From Bufo bufo (lineage: Eukaryota; Chordata; Amphibia; Anura; Bufonidae), in the NCBI RefSeq assembly GCF_905171765.1, contig NC_053397.1, positions 110,811,295-110,875,294 of the forward strand: a stretch of DNA of 64,000 bases. The letters run 5' to 3'. Position 1 is the stretch's first letter, and each line of letters begins with the position of its first letter. Shown here piece after piece: positions 21,874-33,234 of the stretch. The translations under genes were made by a program, and so were the position numbers. The notes under the pieces were generated by a model. It had not been told where the DNA came from and searched no databases. It saw only the letters and a program-made list of their open reading frames with translations.

Positions 21874-22079
21874 CACAGCCCCTCCCCCTGTCCCTCTTCT
21901 TATTGGCCGCGGCAGCAGCAGCACAGGGGGAGGGAGAGACTCTTCCACTGCGCTGCTGATAATAAATAATATTATTCTGCGGCGGGCCCCCATCCCGCCC
22001 GGGTCCTCGGACCATGCCCGAAGTGCCCGACCGGTCAGTCCACCCCTGACTACTCCCTGTCCTCTTCACTTTGTGCTAA

Positions 22080-22555
22080 GTCTGAACTGGGGTCTGATCT
22101 GGGGATCTGTATAAATTTGAGTTATGTTCTGGAGTCTCTATGAATATGTGGCCTGATATGAGATGTAATCTGGTGTCTATAAATTTGTGGTCTGATCTGG
22201 GATCTAAATCTGGTTCTGATCTGGGGTCTCTGAATTCGGAGTAGAGCTAAGCAAAAATATTCTACAGTACCGATTTGTCCAAACAGCAGAACTGCTGGAA
22301 TCGATTTGTCCAATCAGCAGGGCTTATGCAATTTAGGAAGTCCTGCTGATTGGAGCAATTGATTCTAACTGTCCTGCTGATTGAACAAATTGATTCTGTT
22401 GAATCTTTTTGCTCATCTCTAATTTGGGGTGTAATCTGTGGTCTGTAAAAATTTGGGGTCTGTATGAATTTAAAGGAAGATTTGGGGTGTAGTCTGGGGT
22501 CTGTGTAAATTTGGGCTATGATCTGGGGTCTGTATTCATTTGAGTGTGAGCAGTG
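22080..22555. repeat. Diverged short tandem repeat, split by a MITE
   Basis: Irregular copies of a unit like CTGGGGTCTGTATAAATTTG lie on both sides of the 22242 MITE. Unit length varies (about 20-35 bp). Confidence 0.55.
22242..22421. mobile_element. hAT-like MITE, 180 bp
   Basis: Inverted ends TAGAGCTAAGCAAAAATATTC / GAATCTTTTTGCTCATCTCTA. Flanking 8-mers ATTCGGAG and ATTTGGGG agree at 6 positions. Inside is an inverted CCAGCAG/CTGCTGATTGG. Confidence 0.75.
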
Positions 22556-22856
22556 AGTGTGACACACCTATATTGTATTTTATTTGAAATGCACTCCGCC
22601 CATCAAGTTTGAGACCCAGATAGAAGTCAAAACACTTGAAGTCAGAACACATAGTAGAAGAAAACCTTTGCAGGAACTAGGCAAGAAGTGCACACACCTT
22701 ATAGGAGCAGACAAGCAAGAGCAGGAGGTGGGGAGAACCACGAGGGTCAAAGACTGAGGAGCAGCAGGGAGGCAAGTACTCTAGTGGCTGTGACCTTTGG
22801 TTGATGACAAATAAAAGTCTTCAGACATGAAACTAATGGTAAATTCAGAAAAGGGA
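22556..22856. other. No gene seen
   Basis: Anonymous sequence between a short repeat and a MITE. Confidence 0.4.
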
Positions 22857-23142
22857 GCATTCACACAATTCTATTTTTGCTTCGTATTTTGAGGATCGGA
22901 TGTGGACCGATTCTTTTCAATGGGGATGCTGTCCACATTCTTATGTCCGTTTCACAGTCCCACAAAAAAGAAAGAACATGTCCTATTCTTGTCCGTTTTG
23001 TTGACATGAACAGGCATTGTTACAATGAGTCCGCCCAAAAAAATGAATGTAACACGGAAGTTACACACATGTGATCCATATTTTCTGTGGATCCATGTTT
23101 TGCGGACTGCAAAATACATACAGGTGTTTATATGGCCCCTAA
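22857..23142. mobile_element. Diverged MITE of the ATTCACACG family
   Basis: The left GCATTCACACAATTC and the right ACATACAGGTGTTTATATGG are weak inverted copies. Inside are GGATCGGATGTGGACCG and TGTGGATCCATGTTTTGCGG as in the other copies. Confidence 0.5.
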
Positions 23143-23480
23143 GGCAGATTTGATGCATTCATTTCTGCAACGGTTTCATTAATCTGAATGGGGATTGCAG
23201 AAAAACACTGAAAACAAGGGCTTGTTGCAGAAACAAACCACATCCAAATGCATGGAACTGACTTTCAGCTGCAGACATTTCTGCCCCAAGTGATTCACCC
23301 TAAACACAGGTGTAAATATGTTCTGATTTATCTTCCATTTTTGGTTGCCAAGATAACTGAGTGTTTGGTTAGCCAATGGGTGGATCTTTCCCGGGGCATC
23401 GCTAGGTCAACAAGCCCCAAGCCCCAGATGTTTTTTCCCAGGCCCTGAACAAAGTGGCTTCCAACCATACATTTCTACCG
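23143..23480. other. No gene seen
   Basis: Anonymous sequence, no family recognised. Confidence 0.35.
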
Positions 23481-23500
23481 CCATTTTCAGGACAGTGATA

Positions 23501-23994
23501 AGGAGATATTTCCACGGCGCAAAGAACCAGTCTTTGTGGTCAACAGGAACTAGGTTTATTATTATAGCAAGTAGTACAACGCATTTTGAGGTAAACAGAC
23601 CCCTTCATCAGGTACAGCAGTCTGTACCTGATTAAGGGGTCTGTTTACCCCGAAACGAGTTGTACTACCTGCTATAATAATAAACCTAGTTCCTGTTGAC
23701 AACAAAGGCTGGTTCTTTGCGCCGTGGGATTATCTCCTTATCGTTTTGATCTATTTGCCTCCTCGGGGAGGCATCCCTACGTGGAAGTGTTCGTATCCCT
23801 GGCTGCATGACCATCCAACTTTTGGGTTTTCATTACCCTCTACTAAGCCTACACTAGCGTTGTGCCTATTATTTGCACAACCTGATAAGGTGAGCCTCCA
23901 ATTTTAGAGTCATTAATATACTATCTGTCTGACGTTATTACCCTATGGTGCGCCTGTCTCGTTTTTCTTAGAAAAACATTGCATGCCACACCCA
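23501..23994 (+). mobile_element. Fold-back retroposon with 19-bp target duplication
   Basis: A perfect 19-bp direct repeat CATTTTCAGGACAGTGATA flanks it (23482-23500 and 23995-24013), which points to target-primed retroposition. The head is a palindrome (about 23505-23735) holding hammerhead-like cores in both arms. The tail is about 260 bp, contains ATGGTGCGCC (23945-23954) and a T-rich stretch, and has no poly-A. The architecture matches 6246-6751. No protein is encoded. Confidence 0.75.
23624..23665 (+). ncRNA. Hammerhead-like core, one core base changed
   Basis: GTAC (23624-23627), CTGATTA (23628-23634, expected CTGANGA), GGGGT with ACCCC (23636-23640, 23647-23651), GAAAC (23652-23656), then GAGTT and GTAC (23662-23665) closing stem I. 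The mirror arm on the minus strand keeps CTGATGA (23611-23605) but has CAAAAT for GAAAC. Each arm alone is therefore probably inactive. Confidence 0.45.
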
Positions 23995-24013
23995 CATTTT
24001 CAGGACAGTGATA

Positions 24014-24756
24014 TAGTTAAATTCAGCAAGGGGCACAGGATCAAATGGCTCCCTAACCCTCTATTCACCCACATAGGCTTCAGGCTACTAGGTCTGAAGC
24101 ATGTAAGGCAGTAGAATGATGCAGGTGAACAGAAAGCAATGAAATTATCATGATTGCCTGCACCAGGTCTCAGGGGACATGGTGACGTCATTGCAATCAA
24201 CTTAGCCAGCATGCAGGCAAATCGGGCAACAGGTAGTTTGTTAACTGTGGCGGTGTGGAGTGGGGGTGAGGTGAGGTGACTTTTTTTGGGGGGGTCATCA
24301 CTTTGGGATTATGGTGAGCATTATAAGTAATGGAATGCACTAGAGGTACTGGGGGTACTACAGGGGTTTTATATTGATGATCTACCCTCAGGAATGACTG
24401 GATGCTTTTAGTTATCCAATCCATTCTGAGATTGTTTTCTTGTGACACATTGTACATCATGTTAATGGTCATTTTGAGTCAATATGTTGTACCAAAAGTT
24501 ACAAAATTTGGGGAAAAAATTCACTATTTTCTAAATTTGAATGCCTCTGCTTTTAAGACAGTGATACCTGATAAAATACTTATTAACATTTACCATATTT
24601 CTACTTTATGTTGGCATCATTTTGGTAATGTAATTAAATTTTTTTAGGATGTTAGAAGGTTTAGAATTTTAGAAACTATTTTGGAAATTTTCAAGAGAAT
24701 TTCCAAAATCTACTTTTTAAGGACCAGTTCAGTTCTGAACTCACTTTGAGAAGCAG
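24014..24756. other. No gene seen; old repeat
   Basis: No protein family. The sequence from about 24480 continues on the far side of the fold-back at 24772-25357, so it is an older anonymous repeat. Confidence 0.4.
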
Positions 24757-24771
24757 ACATAATAGAAACCA

Positions 24772-25357
24772 TGAAGTAAAAAAAGGGGGTCAGTCAGCAC
24801 ATCCCAAAGCACCACATTATTGCAAATGCTATACTAGCAAGTTAGAGATACTTAGCAAATCATTTTGTACAAAATTATTTGAGCCCGTCTGCCGAACGTC
24901 AAGGCAATCTCTAGTTAGACGGGTTCCTAACACTATGTACCTGTTATGTGCCATAGCGGCTAACATACAATTCAGAAAGTGTAGGTTCCACTCACATGCT
25001 GGGCCCACCTGAATTTCTGTCATTTTCGGTGCCAAAATGGCCTCCATTGAATCCAGGAAAAGGCATTTACCAGCATGCACGCTGGGCCCACTCCACACCA
25101 CCCCCGGCGCCACATGGTCACCACTTGCACTTGCCACATGGTCAGGAACTTGCACTTCCTGAATTGTATGTTAGCCGCTATGGCACATAACAGGTATATT
25201 TAGTGTTAGGAACCCGTCTAACTAGAGATTGCCTTGATGTTCGGCAGACGGGCTCAAATAATTTTGTACAAAACGATTTGCCAAGTATCTCTAACTTGTT
25301 AGTATAGCATTTGCAATAATGTGGTGCTTTGGGATGTGCTGACTGACCCCCTTTTTT
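24772..25357. mobile_element. Long fold-back insertion, 15-bp target duplication
   Basis: ACATAATAGAAACCA occurs directly on both sides (24757-24771 and 25358-25372). The arms are about 210 bp of near-perfect inverted repeat, from AAAAGGGGGTCAGTCAGCAC inwards to GCCATAGCGGCTAACATACA, with a spacer of about 160 bp. The duplication is too long for most DNA transposons. No hammerhead core or coding frame was seen. Confidence 0.75.
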
Positions 25358-25372
25358 ACATAATAGAAACCA

Positions 25373-26692
25373 CCCATAGATTACCCTATTTTAGAAACAA
25401 CATCCCTCAAACTATTCAAAACTGGTTTTAGAAATGTTGTTAACTCTTTGTTAACCACATGAATTAAAGCAATATGGAGGTGGAATTTAAAAATGTCACT
25501 TTTTTTTTTTTACAGATTTTTCATTTCAATACATTATTCCTGTAACACATCAAGGGACAACAACAAAACAAGCCTCAATATTTATTACCCTGAATCTGTA
25601 GTTTGGCAAAAACATCCCATATGTGATTGTAAAATGTTGTATGGGTACAAAGCAGGGCTCAGAAGGCATGGAGCGCCATATGGTTTTTGGAGGGAAGATT
25701 TTCCTGGAATGATCTTTAGGTTCCATGTTGCATTTGAAGAGACCCTGAGGTACCCCCCCCCCCACAGTGAAAGCCCTCAACAAATGACCATATTTTAGAA
25801 ACTACAGCACTCTGTATACAGACATCTAGAAGGCAGAAACATCCAGGAACGGTCCCTGCCTTCTCTATAGGTTGCCGTACTGTCACTGATAGCCCCCCCT
25901 CCCCCCGCTCATCAACTGCAAGATTAGAGTGCAGCTGCTATCTTTGAATCGATGTTCTAAAACGCCCATTCACAGATAAACTCAAGATCCCAGGACGTTT
26001 ATAATCTATGGGTGGTCGGGAAGTGGTTAAGTCTGTCACATAGCACTGCCAGTAGATGCACCAAATCTATGACAAAAATCTATGTTCCCAAAAGTCCCAC
26101 CAATAGTAATAAATCTCTTCCAGCGTATCCTCATTAGTAATAGTGCTCCCCTAGAGTGTCCCAGATATTGATAAAGCTCCCTAAAGTAACCCTAGTAGTA
26201 ACAAATGCCCCATAAATTCCTCCCAGAAGTAATAAGCCTCCTAGCTGTCGAGGATTAAAATCTTTATTCATGCCCAAAATCTGGCATGAATAAAGATAAA
26301 TGTGGCGGGCCTGCTGCACCGCCCACTCCCTGCCCACAACACACCACCTTTTCACGTCACTTCAGAAAAGTAGCATGAAGGGGGAAGTCACAAATTTTGC
26401 TGCACAAATGGCATGCAACAAAATTTGTGACCTACTTATGTCACTTAAATAGAACTAAACCTAAAGCGAGTCTGCATGAAAACCAACGACAGAAACCGCA
26501 GCACAGTGCATCCGTTTCTGCCATGGGATAGGCAGAGGATCTTGTCACAGACAAAAACAAAATCCTTTGTCAGAACAAAAGATTGGTCGATCTGTGCCAG
26601 CTACACGCACAAGTGAAACACCTTCCTCAGGTGCGAGTAGGTGACAGAATCTCCAGCGGTATTTGGTCGGGCCTAATGCGGCTATATAAATT
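25373..26692. other. No gene seen; old repeats
   Basis: Contains stretches such as CCATATTTTAGAAACTACA that look like an old interspersed repeat, but no domain or clear boundary. The open frames have no recognisable family. Confidence 0.4.
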
Positions 26693-28517
26693 TTGAGGCC
26701 AGAACAAGTACAGGCGATAGTAGATTGGGTTGCTGACAGTGCCTCCAGTTCCTTTACATTGTCTCCCATCCAGTCTCCTGCTGAAAGATCAGAGTTGGCA
26801 CCTGCAGCCGATGTCCATCAGTCTTTCACCTTACCCCCTTCAAATCAGCCAAGCAGTCTGATCCCCAAGTCATGCAGCAGTCTCTTCTGCTTTTTGATGA
26901 CTCTGCTAGCAGGGTTTCCCAGGACCATCCACCTAGCCCTGCCCCAGAAGTGGAAGAGATTGAGTGCACCGATGCCCAACCACTTATGTTTCAAGATGAG
27001 TACATGGGAGATGGTCCTGGGAAACAGGACGCAACACGTCTCAGATGATGACCCCACACCGTGCAGGAGCTGTGGACGTGCTTTGAACAATAGACTGATG
27101 AGTGGTTGGTGCCAGTGAGCCTCAAGCCCAGCCTGGTGGTGTGCGATAAAAGGCAAAATCTAAAATCTCGTAGCAGCTCTGGGACTAGCCGGTTTGACAC
27201 ACATCCCTTGCTTGGCGCATGTGCTGAATTTGGTGGTGCAGAGATTCCTTAAAAATTACCCCGATATGTCAGAGCTGCTGAATAAAGTGCGGGCCGTCTG
27301 TGCGCGCTTTCGGTGTTCTCAGCTTGCTGCTGCTCGCCTGTCAGCGTAACTTCGGCCTTCCCGCTCACCGCCTCATATGGGACGTGACCACAAGGTGGAA
27401 CTCCACCTTGCACATGCTGGCCAGGCGATAGTGGAGTTTCAGCTGCAGCACGCACGGGTGAGTGGGTCTGCGGTACAGCACCACTTCACCACCAATGACT
27501 GGGCCTCCATGCGAGACCTGTGTTCCTTGTTGCGCTGTTTCGAGTACTCCACCAACATGGCCAGTGCCGATAACGCCGTTCTCAGCGTTGCTATCCCACT
27601 TCTATGCCTCCTTTAAAAAACGCTCCTGGCGATGATGGAAGAGGATGTGGCACAGGAGGAGGAAGAGGGTGCATTTCCTAGGATTTCCGGCCAGTCATTC
27701 ACAAGTGGCTCCGAGGGTGTGTTCCTGCACCCACAAAAGCCAGTTATGCATTTGTCCAGCCAGGGCACAGTTCTGTAGGATTACGAGGTGGAGAATGAGG
27801 AGATGGAGGAGGAGGAACCGTGTTCACAGCAGGGTGGCACCCAAACCAGTTCATGGCCATCACTGGTGCGTGGCTGGGGTGATACAGAGGACACAGACGA
27901 TACACTTCCCACCTTTCCGTTGCCTCTGGGCAGCCTGGCACACATGAGCGATTACATGCTGCAGTGTCTCCGCAACGACCGCCAAGTTGCCCACATTGTA
28001 ACTTGTGCTGGTAAACGCGCTGCTGGTGGCATTCCCACCTGACAGCGGGGGCACAGTGGAAGCACAAGACAGAGGAGAAGGTCGCCAACGCAGCTGGGGC
28101 ACCGCCAGCACCTCAGAAGGCAGGGTTAGCATGGCCGAAATGTCGAAAAGCTTTGTCAGCACGACACAACAACCAGCACCACCAGCTGATATGGAACGTC
28201 TTAGCAGGATGCAGCATTTCAGCAACATGGTGGAGCAGTATGTATGCACACGCCTACACATACTGAATGATGGGTCTGCCCCCTTCAACTTCTGGGTCTC
28301 CAAATTGGGCACATGGCCTGAGCTTGCCCTTTATGCCTTGGAGGTGCTGGCCTGTCCTGCAGCCAGTGTATTATCTGAACGTGTGTTTAGCACGGCAGGG
28401 AGCATTATCACAGACAAGCGCAGCCGCCTGTCCATAGCCAATGTGGACAAGCTCACGTTCATCAAAATGAACAAGGCATGGATCCCACAGGACTTGTCCG
28501 TACCTTGTGCACAATAG
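26693..28517 (+). pseudogene. hAT (BED-type) transposase, decayed copy
   Basis: A broken gene related to the better copy at 58819. Fragments in order: an N-terminal AIVDWVADSASSS region (compare IVDWLTQDTQSS at 62848), an acidic DAQPLMFQDE stretch, HTVQELWTCFEQ, VVCDKR (region of the second catalytic D), THIPCLAHVLNLVVQ-like frame, RWNSTLHML, an acidic linker, and a C-terminal hATC dimerisation domain with LACPAASVLSERVFSTAG. Many frameshifts and stops; the BED zinc finger is absent. It has no function as a transposase. Confidence 0.85.
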
Positions 28518-28794
28518 ACATGCATACCAGCCTTAACCAGCCATTGTTATTCTACAGCGCAATTGCTCTTTCTTGTATTTTGGATATTTCACTCTTTTGG
28601 AGTGTACTCTAATTTAAAAAAAAGTTAAAATTAAAAACAAAAACCAGTGTTGGCTACCTCATCCTCCTCCACCGCCGCTTCCACCTACACCGCTACGCCC
28701 ACCGCCTCCTCAAACTCCTACTCCATATGGACCTCCACCTCATAAATCAATATTTATTTTTTATTTGTACGTATTTTTTTTTTTTAATGTCATT

Positions 28795-29330
28795 TTACTA
28801 ATTTGTCTGTTACATTTTCGGGTGAAATTCACCAATTTTTGGGTGTGATATACCCCTGCTATACCTAGTAGACAGGTAAAAAAAAACACACTATTTTGTC
28901 TGTTAAATTTGTGGGTGAAATTCACCAATTTTTGGGTGTGATATACCACTGCTATACCTAGTAGACAGGTTTAAAAAATTCACTAATTTGTCTGTTACAT
29001 TTCCGGGTGAAATTCACAAATTTTTGGGTGTGATATGCCACTGCAATACCTAGTAAACAGGTTAAAAAAATTCCCTAATTTGTCTGTTACATTTTCGGGT
29101 GAAATTCACCAATTTGTGGGTGTGATTCACCAATTTGTGGGTGTGACAGCTTAATAAATTTCACTAATTTTTCTGTTACATTTTCGGGTGACATTTAACA
29201 ATTTTTGGCTGTGATAGACCCCTGCTCTACCTATTAGACAGGGTAATAAATTTCACAAATTTTTTGGTTACTTTCTTGGGTGTCATTTTGCAGTTTTTGC
29301 CGTGAATAAACCCCTGCTCTGCATAGGTGA
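28795..29330 (+). repeat. Tandem repeat about 90 bp downstream of the hAT gene
   Basis: About six copies of a unit with TTTGTCTGTTACATTTTCGG, GTGAAATTCACCAATTTTTG and a GCTATACCTAGTAGACAGG motif. The same array follows the second hAT copy at 61660-61985, so it belongs to the 3' part of this hAT family. Confidence 0.85.
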
Positions 29331-29723
29331 CAGGGACTGAAATTTTTTAAAAAAAATGTCTTCTTTAATTGGCCCTTTCATTCGATCCTTCTGCTTTAAT
29401 AACTTGTCCCACATTTCCACTCCATCCCATTGCAGCCATTGACCTCCCTTGGATGAGGTCTCCCTTTCTCATGCTCCCTCTCCGGCTTGGAACCCTGATT
29501 TGCCGATAACCGTGATCAACATGGTAGGCTCAGAAAAGAACATCGAAAGTTGATAGAGAAGATATCCAAATGGATCGTGGACGATCACAGGGACGTGCGA
29601 TCAGGCAGAAGTTATCTACAGTCAACAAAGCGGCAGCAGGGCCTCTCCTGGCTAACGTTTCCAAATCCTAAATAGTGACATTCCCTATAATTTTTTTATT
29701 AATCATTCCAATAACAGGGCATC

Positions 29724-30240
29724 TTAAAGGGTTTCTATCACTTCGTTTCACATAATTAGCTGTCAGACACTAGCAATCCGCTAGTGTCTGCTCTGCCAAA
29801 CCATCCTAATATAATTGCTTTTGGGGCAGCCGTTTTGCTAAAAAAAGAACTTTTATTAATATGCTAATGAGTCTCTAGGTGCTATGGGGGCGTCATTAGC
29901 ACCTAGAGGCTCCGTCTACCTTCACAAACTGCCGCCGCCCAGCGCGTCCCTCCAGCCCGCCCATCTCCTCCTGAATGCGATCCTCCCTGTGAGCGCCTGT
30001 ATTCGGCGCATGCGCAGTGAATGTCTGACAGCTTCCCTGCTCAGACATCTCCACTGCACCTGTTCCTCGGAGCACGATGACGTCATAGTGCTCCGAGGAA
30101 CAGGCGCAGTGGAGATGTCTGAGCAGGGAAGCGGTCAGACATTCACAGCGCATGCGCCGAATACAGGCGCTCACAGGGAGGATCACATTCAGGAGGAGAT
30201 GGGCGGGCTGGAGGGACGCGCTGGGCGGCGGCAGTTTGTA
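29724..30240. mobile_element. TTAA MITE, right end lost
   Basis: TTAA at 29724-29727, then AGGGTTTCTATCACTTCG. It is about 90% alike by eye to 8789-9352 but breaks off inside the right arm at GCAGTTTGTAAATTTCG, where hAT sequence resumes. Confidence 0.75.
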
Positions 30241-30244
30241 AATT

Positions 30245-31086
30245 TCGTCCATTGATCTCCCTTGGATGTGGTCTCTCCCTCTCACGCTCCTTTCTCACGC
30301 TCCCGGCATGGAACCCTGATTCGCCCCTAACCGTGATCAACATGGTAGGCGCAGAAAAGAACATCGAAAGTTGATAGAGCAGATATCCAATTGGATCGTG
30401 AACATCAAAGGGATGTGCGACATGGTGGGGCAGTAAGTTTGCACACGCCTACACGAACTGACTGATGGGTCTGCCCCCTGCAACTTCTGGGTCTCCAAAT
30501 TGGGCACATGGCCCGAGCTTGCCCTTCACGCCTTGGAGGTGCTGGCCTGCCCTGCAGCCAATGTATTGTCTGAACGTGTGTTTAGCACGACTGGAGGGGG
30601 TTATCACAGGTTATATTTCCCAATGTTTTGGGGTGTCTTCTAATTTAAACCAAAAAAATTTAAAATAAAATAAATTAAAACCAAAAAACTGTTTTGGCTA
30701 CCTCCTCCTCCACCTCTGCTTCCACCTACACCGCCACATCCACTGCCTTCTCAACCTCCTACTCCATATGGACCTCGTCCTCCTAGATCAAGATTATTAT
30801 TTTTTATTTTTACGTATTTTATGTTATTTAAAGTCATTTCCCTATCCACATTTGTTTGCAGCAGAGCACTTTCCATGCTCTTAACCACATTTTGCTGGCA
30901 TTTGCATCCCTCTAGCCCTTTCCATGACATTTTTAGAGCTACAGTATTTTAGTGCTGAAAAGTTCGGGTCCCCATTGACTTCAAACCCATTAGTTTGGGG
31001 TCAAGTTTGGATCCCGAACTCGAACTTTTTTGTTAAGTTCGGCCGAACCCGTCGAACCCAAACATCCAGGTGTCCGCTCAACTCTA
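30245..31086 (+). mobile_element. hAT 3' fragment with right terminus
   Basis: It begins with a direct repeat of 29434-29606 (about 170 bp, ...GTGATCAACATGGTAGGC...). A shortened hATC coding stretch follows, then a diverged tail. It ends with AGTTCGGCCGAACCCG and GGTGTCCGCTCAACTCTA, the inverted hAT terminus. It is a second, internally deleted copy next to the first. Confidence 0.75.
30430..30600 (+). pseudogene. hATC domain remnant
   Basis: Reads in pieces like the 28220-28400 part of the other copy: cysteine-free THELTDGSAP-like start, FWVSKLGTWPELALHALEVL, LACPAANVLSERVFSTTG. A stop precedes it and the frame is lost after it. Confidence 0.7.
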
Positions 31087-32231
31087 ATAAAGACAATTAC
31101 CATTGGCCATGTCCCAAAATGCCCAAACTGTTGAAGGGCATTGCTACTTCTGGAGGCATTCTTAGCACTATTACTATTGAAGGCAGTCTGGGAGCTCTAT
31201 GACTATCTGTGTGGCACTGTTATTTCTGCTGTGTAGTATTTGAGAGCATTGGGGAGCAAAGCAGGCACAGTATTGGATAACAATGTTAGGGCACTGGGAA
31301 GAGGAGGATGATTGAAAAGTTAGTAATCAAAGATGTAAGTGTGCGAAGAGATGAGCCATCATGGCAGTCTGGTCCAAATGGAGAAGATGAGAAATAGGAT
31401 GCCTACATAAGAGGAGACATCACTGGATGTAAGAGGTATGTGATTACCCTGTATGTTTTGCTACCCTGTATGTAATGTTTTCTTAATATATCTTTAACAG
31501 TAGGGCTGAGGGGAAGGGGTTAGGCTAAGAATTTCAATTTTGCCATTTTAATTTTCACCTCAGCAAGCAGAAAGGCTAGGTGCACTCCTGGAGGAAAGCT
31601 GTGATCCCTGGCTCCAAAGTACGGTGTCAAACTCAGAAGCCACCTCCACGTCATCCTGCTGTGACTAACAGGAGAAGTGAGACATTCAATCCACAACCTC
31701 ATCCTCTTTCTCCTCAATGATAATGTTGTGCCTTTCTGTAGCCAGGAAGAACGGTGGCCTACTACTACTACTACTACTAATACTTCTGGCGGGATAGCTG
31801 GTGCTGCTACTACCCACATTCTGGCTGTGGGAGAACAAAGTCTGGTCCTGGGTCTTTTGGAACCATTCCGTATTTATGACATTATTGGCCTAATGTACAT
31901 AGTCACTTTCACTGCCTGAATAAAATAAAATCTTTATTGATATACACTCTAAAATGTATAAAAATAGGCAATACCATGGCCATACCAGCGCTAGAGACCT
32001 GGATGCGTGCCACTATTGCAGCCAGCACTGCTCACTTTACCTAACCCTAGAGAATCATGCTTCGTATGGGTTATCTAGCTCCTGAGCTACAGAACTGTTT
32101 AAATGTGTAGGAGCGTATGTGTTTTTTTTAATATGAACTGACTGTGTGTAGGGCAGACAGCATACCTGTATGTTATCTAGCCTCTGATATATCAGCCAGT
32201 CACATTGTTACAACCCAGCAGTTATGACAAC
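31087..32231. other. No gene seen
   Basis: Anonymous sequence. A short (CTA)n run lies at about 31757-31780. Neither strand has a recognisable domain. Confidence 0.4.
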
Positions 32232-33234
32232 TAGTGTTGAGCAAAGCAAAGCATTCCAAGTGGAATTTGGTCCGAAGTTTAGAAAAACTTAGATTCGCAA
32301 AAAATCCGAATTTCCTCACGCTTCTTGGTAATGAATCAGTTTTTCCCAAAATGGAGGCTCAATGTGTTGCAAAGTGAAAGTAAAAAGCCTGGGACAATGT
32401 TGCTGAAAAAGATTCATAGAAGAATATTGGAGAGGGAGAGTGCAGGGAGAGTGTATCGCTGAGTGCATCACGTTCTAGTGCACCAACATTCAGAGTTAAT
32501 CTGTTATTTTAGTAATAGAGTTACTGTACCTCAGTATTAAAGGCAGGTTTCATATATTGTCATGTGTATCACGTTCTAGTGCACTGACATTCAGTGTTAA
32601 TTAGCATCCCGTTCTATTGCACCAACATTCAGAGTTAATCTGTTACATTACTGACAGTACACTATGGCCAACAGACAGTTGTCTGGGCCCTCCAAAGAAA
32701 CGAGAAGTGGCAAAAATGTTACTGTAGCTGGCAGAAGTATCAGCAGAAGAAGAGGTGGTGGTAGCAGCTGCAGCAACAGGGCAGACTCGATCTTCAACAT
32801 CATCTCAAGTGTCAACAAGTACACACAGCCAGGAATTGATGGGTTCCTCTGATACCATGCTTAGTTGGCATGGCCCAGGAACTGCCTATGTGCCCTCACC
32901 TGTCCTGAACCTGCCTCTTGCTTTTGCTGCTCCTTTTGCTAGCCAAGTAATGATAGCCACTGGCTCTGCATTTACAGGCTAGCCCGGACTTGGAGGAGAG
33001 GTCAACTGCCATACTCGGCAGTGTGGGAATTTTTCACCAAGTCCCTGGGGGATGTTAGCGTGGCGGTATGCAGGATTTGTGGACATGGACAGGGTGCTAA
33101 TGTTGCCACAATAGCTCTGCGTCAAAACATGGAGTGTCACCATAAAGTGGCATGGGACAACCATGCCACTCATACATGCAACCGCTGCATCTCTTTACCT
33201 CATTGTGCCAATATTATATGGGAGTAAGCAATAG
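32232..33234 (+). mobile_element. hAT 5' part with BED finger, cut on the right
   Basis: The left end TAGTGTTGAGCAAAGC is like the other hAT termini. A leader of about 430 bp follows and then the start of a transposase gene. At about 33235 it gives way to the 3' end of a Penelope-like element on the other strand. Confidence 0.65.
32664..33227 (+). pseudogene. hAT transposase N-terminus with BED finger
   Basis: Starts MANRQLSGPSKETRSGKNVT. After frame changes the frame from 33021 reads MWEFFTKSLGDVSVAVCRICGHG and then ALRQNMECHH. This is the W-x-FF ... C-x2-C ... H-x-H layout of a BED zinc finger, the DNA-binding domain of Ac-like hAT transposases. The catalytic part is missing. Confidence 0.7.

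Larger units (their letters stand above)
18272..22048. mobile_element. hAT-type composite element, 3.8 kb
   Basis: Left end CAGGGGCGTACTGAGAACC, right end the inverted CAGGGGTGGACTGACCGG. The flanks carry a perfect 8-bp duplication ACTACTCC (18264-18271 and 22049-22056), the size expected of hAT. The inside has no transposase. It is built of a 27-bp minisatellite, three large palindromes, part of a MITE and two opposed arrays, listed separately. It is non-autonomous. Confidence 0.85.

Noticed and set aside
24829..25155. Minus-strand frame of 108 codons
   Set aside because: It spans an arm and spacer of a fold-back element and has no family resemblance.
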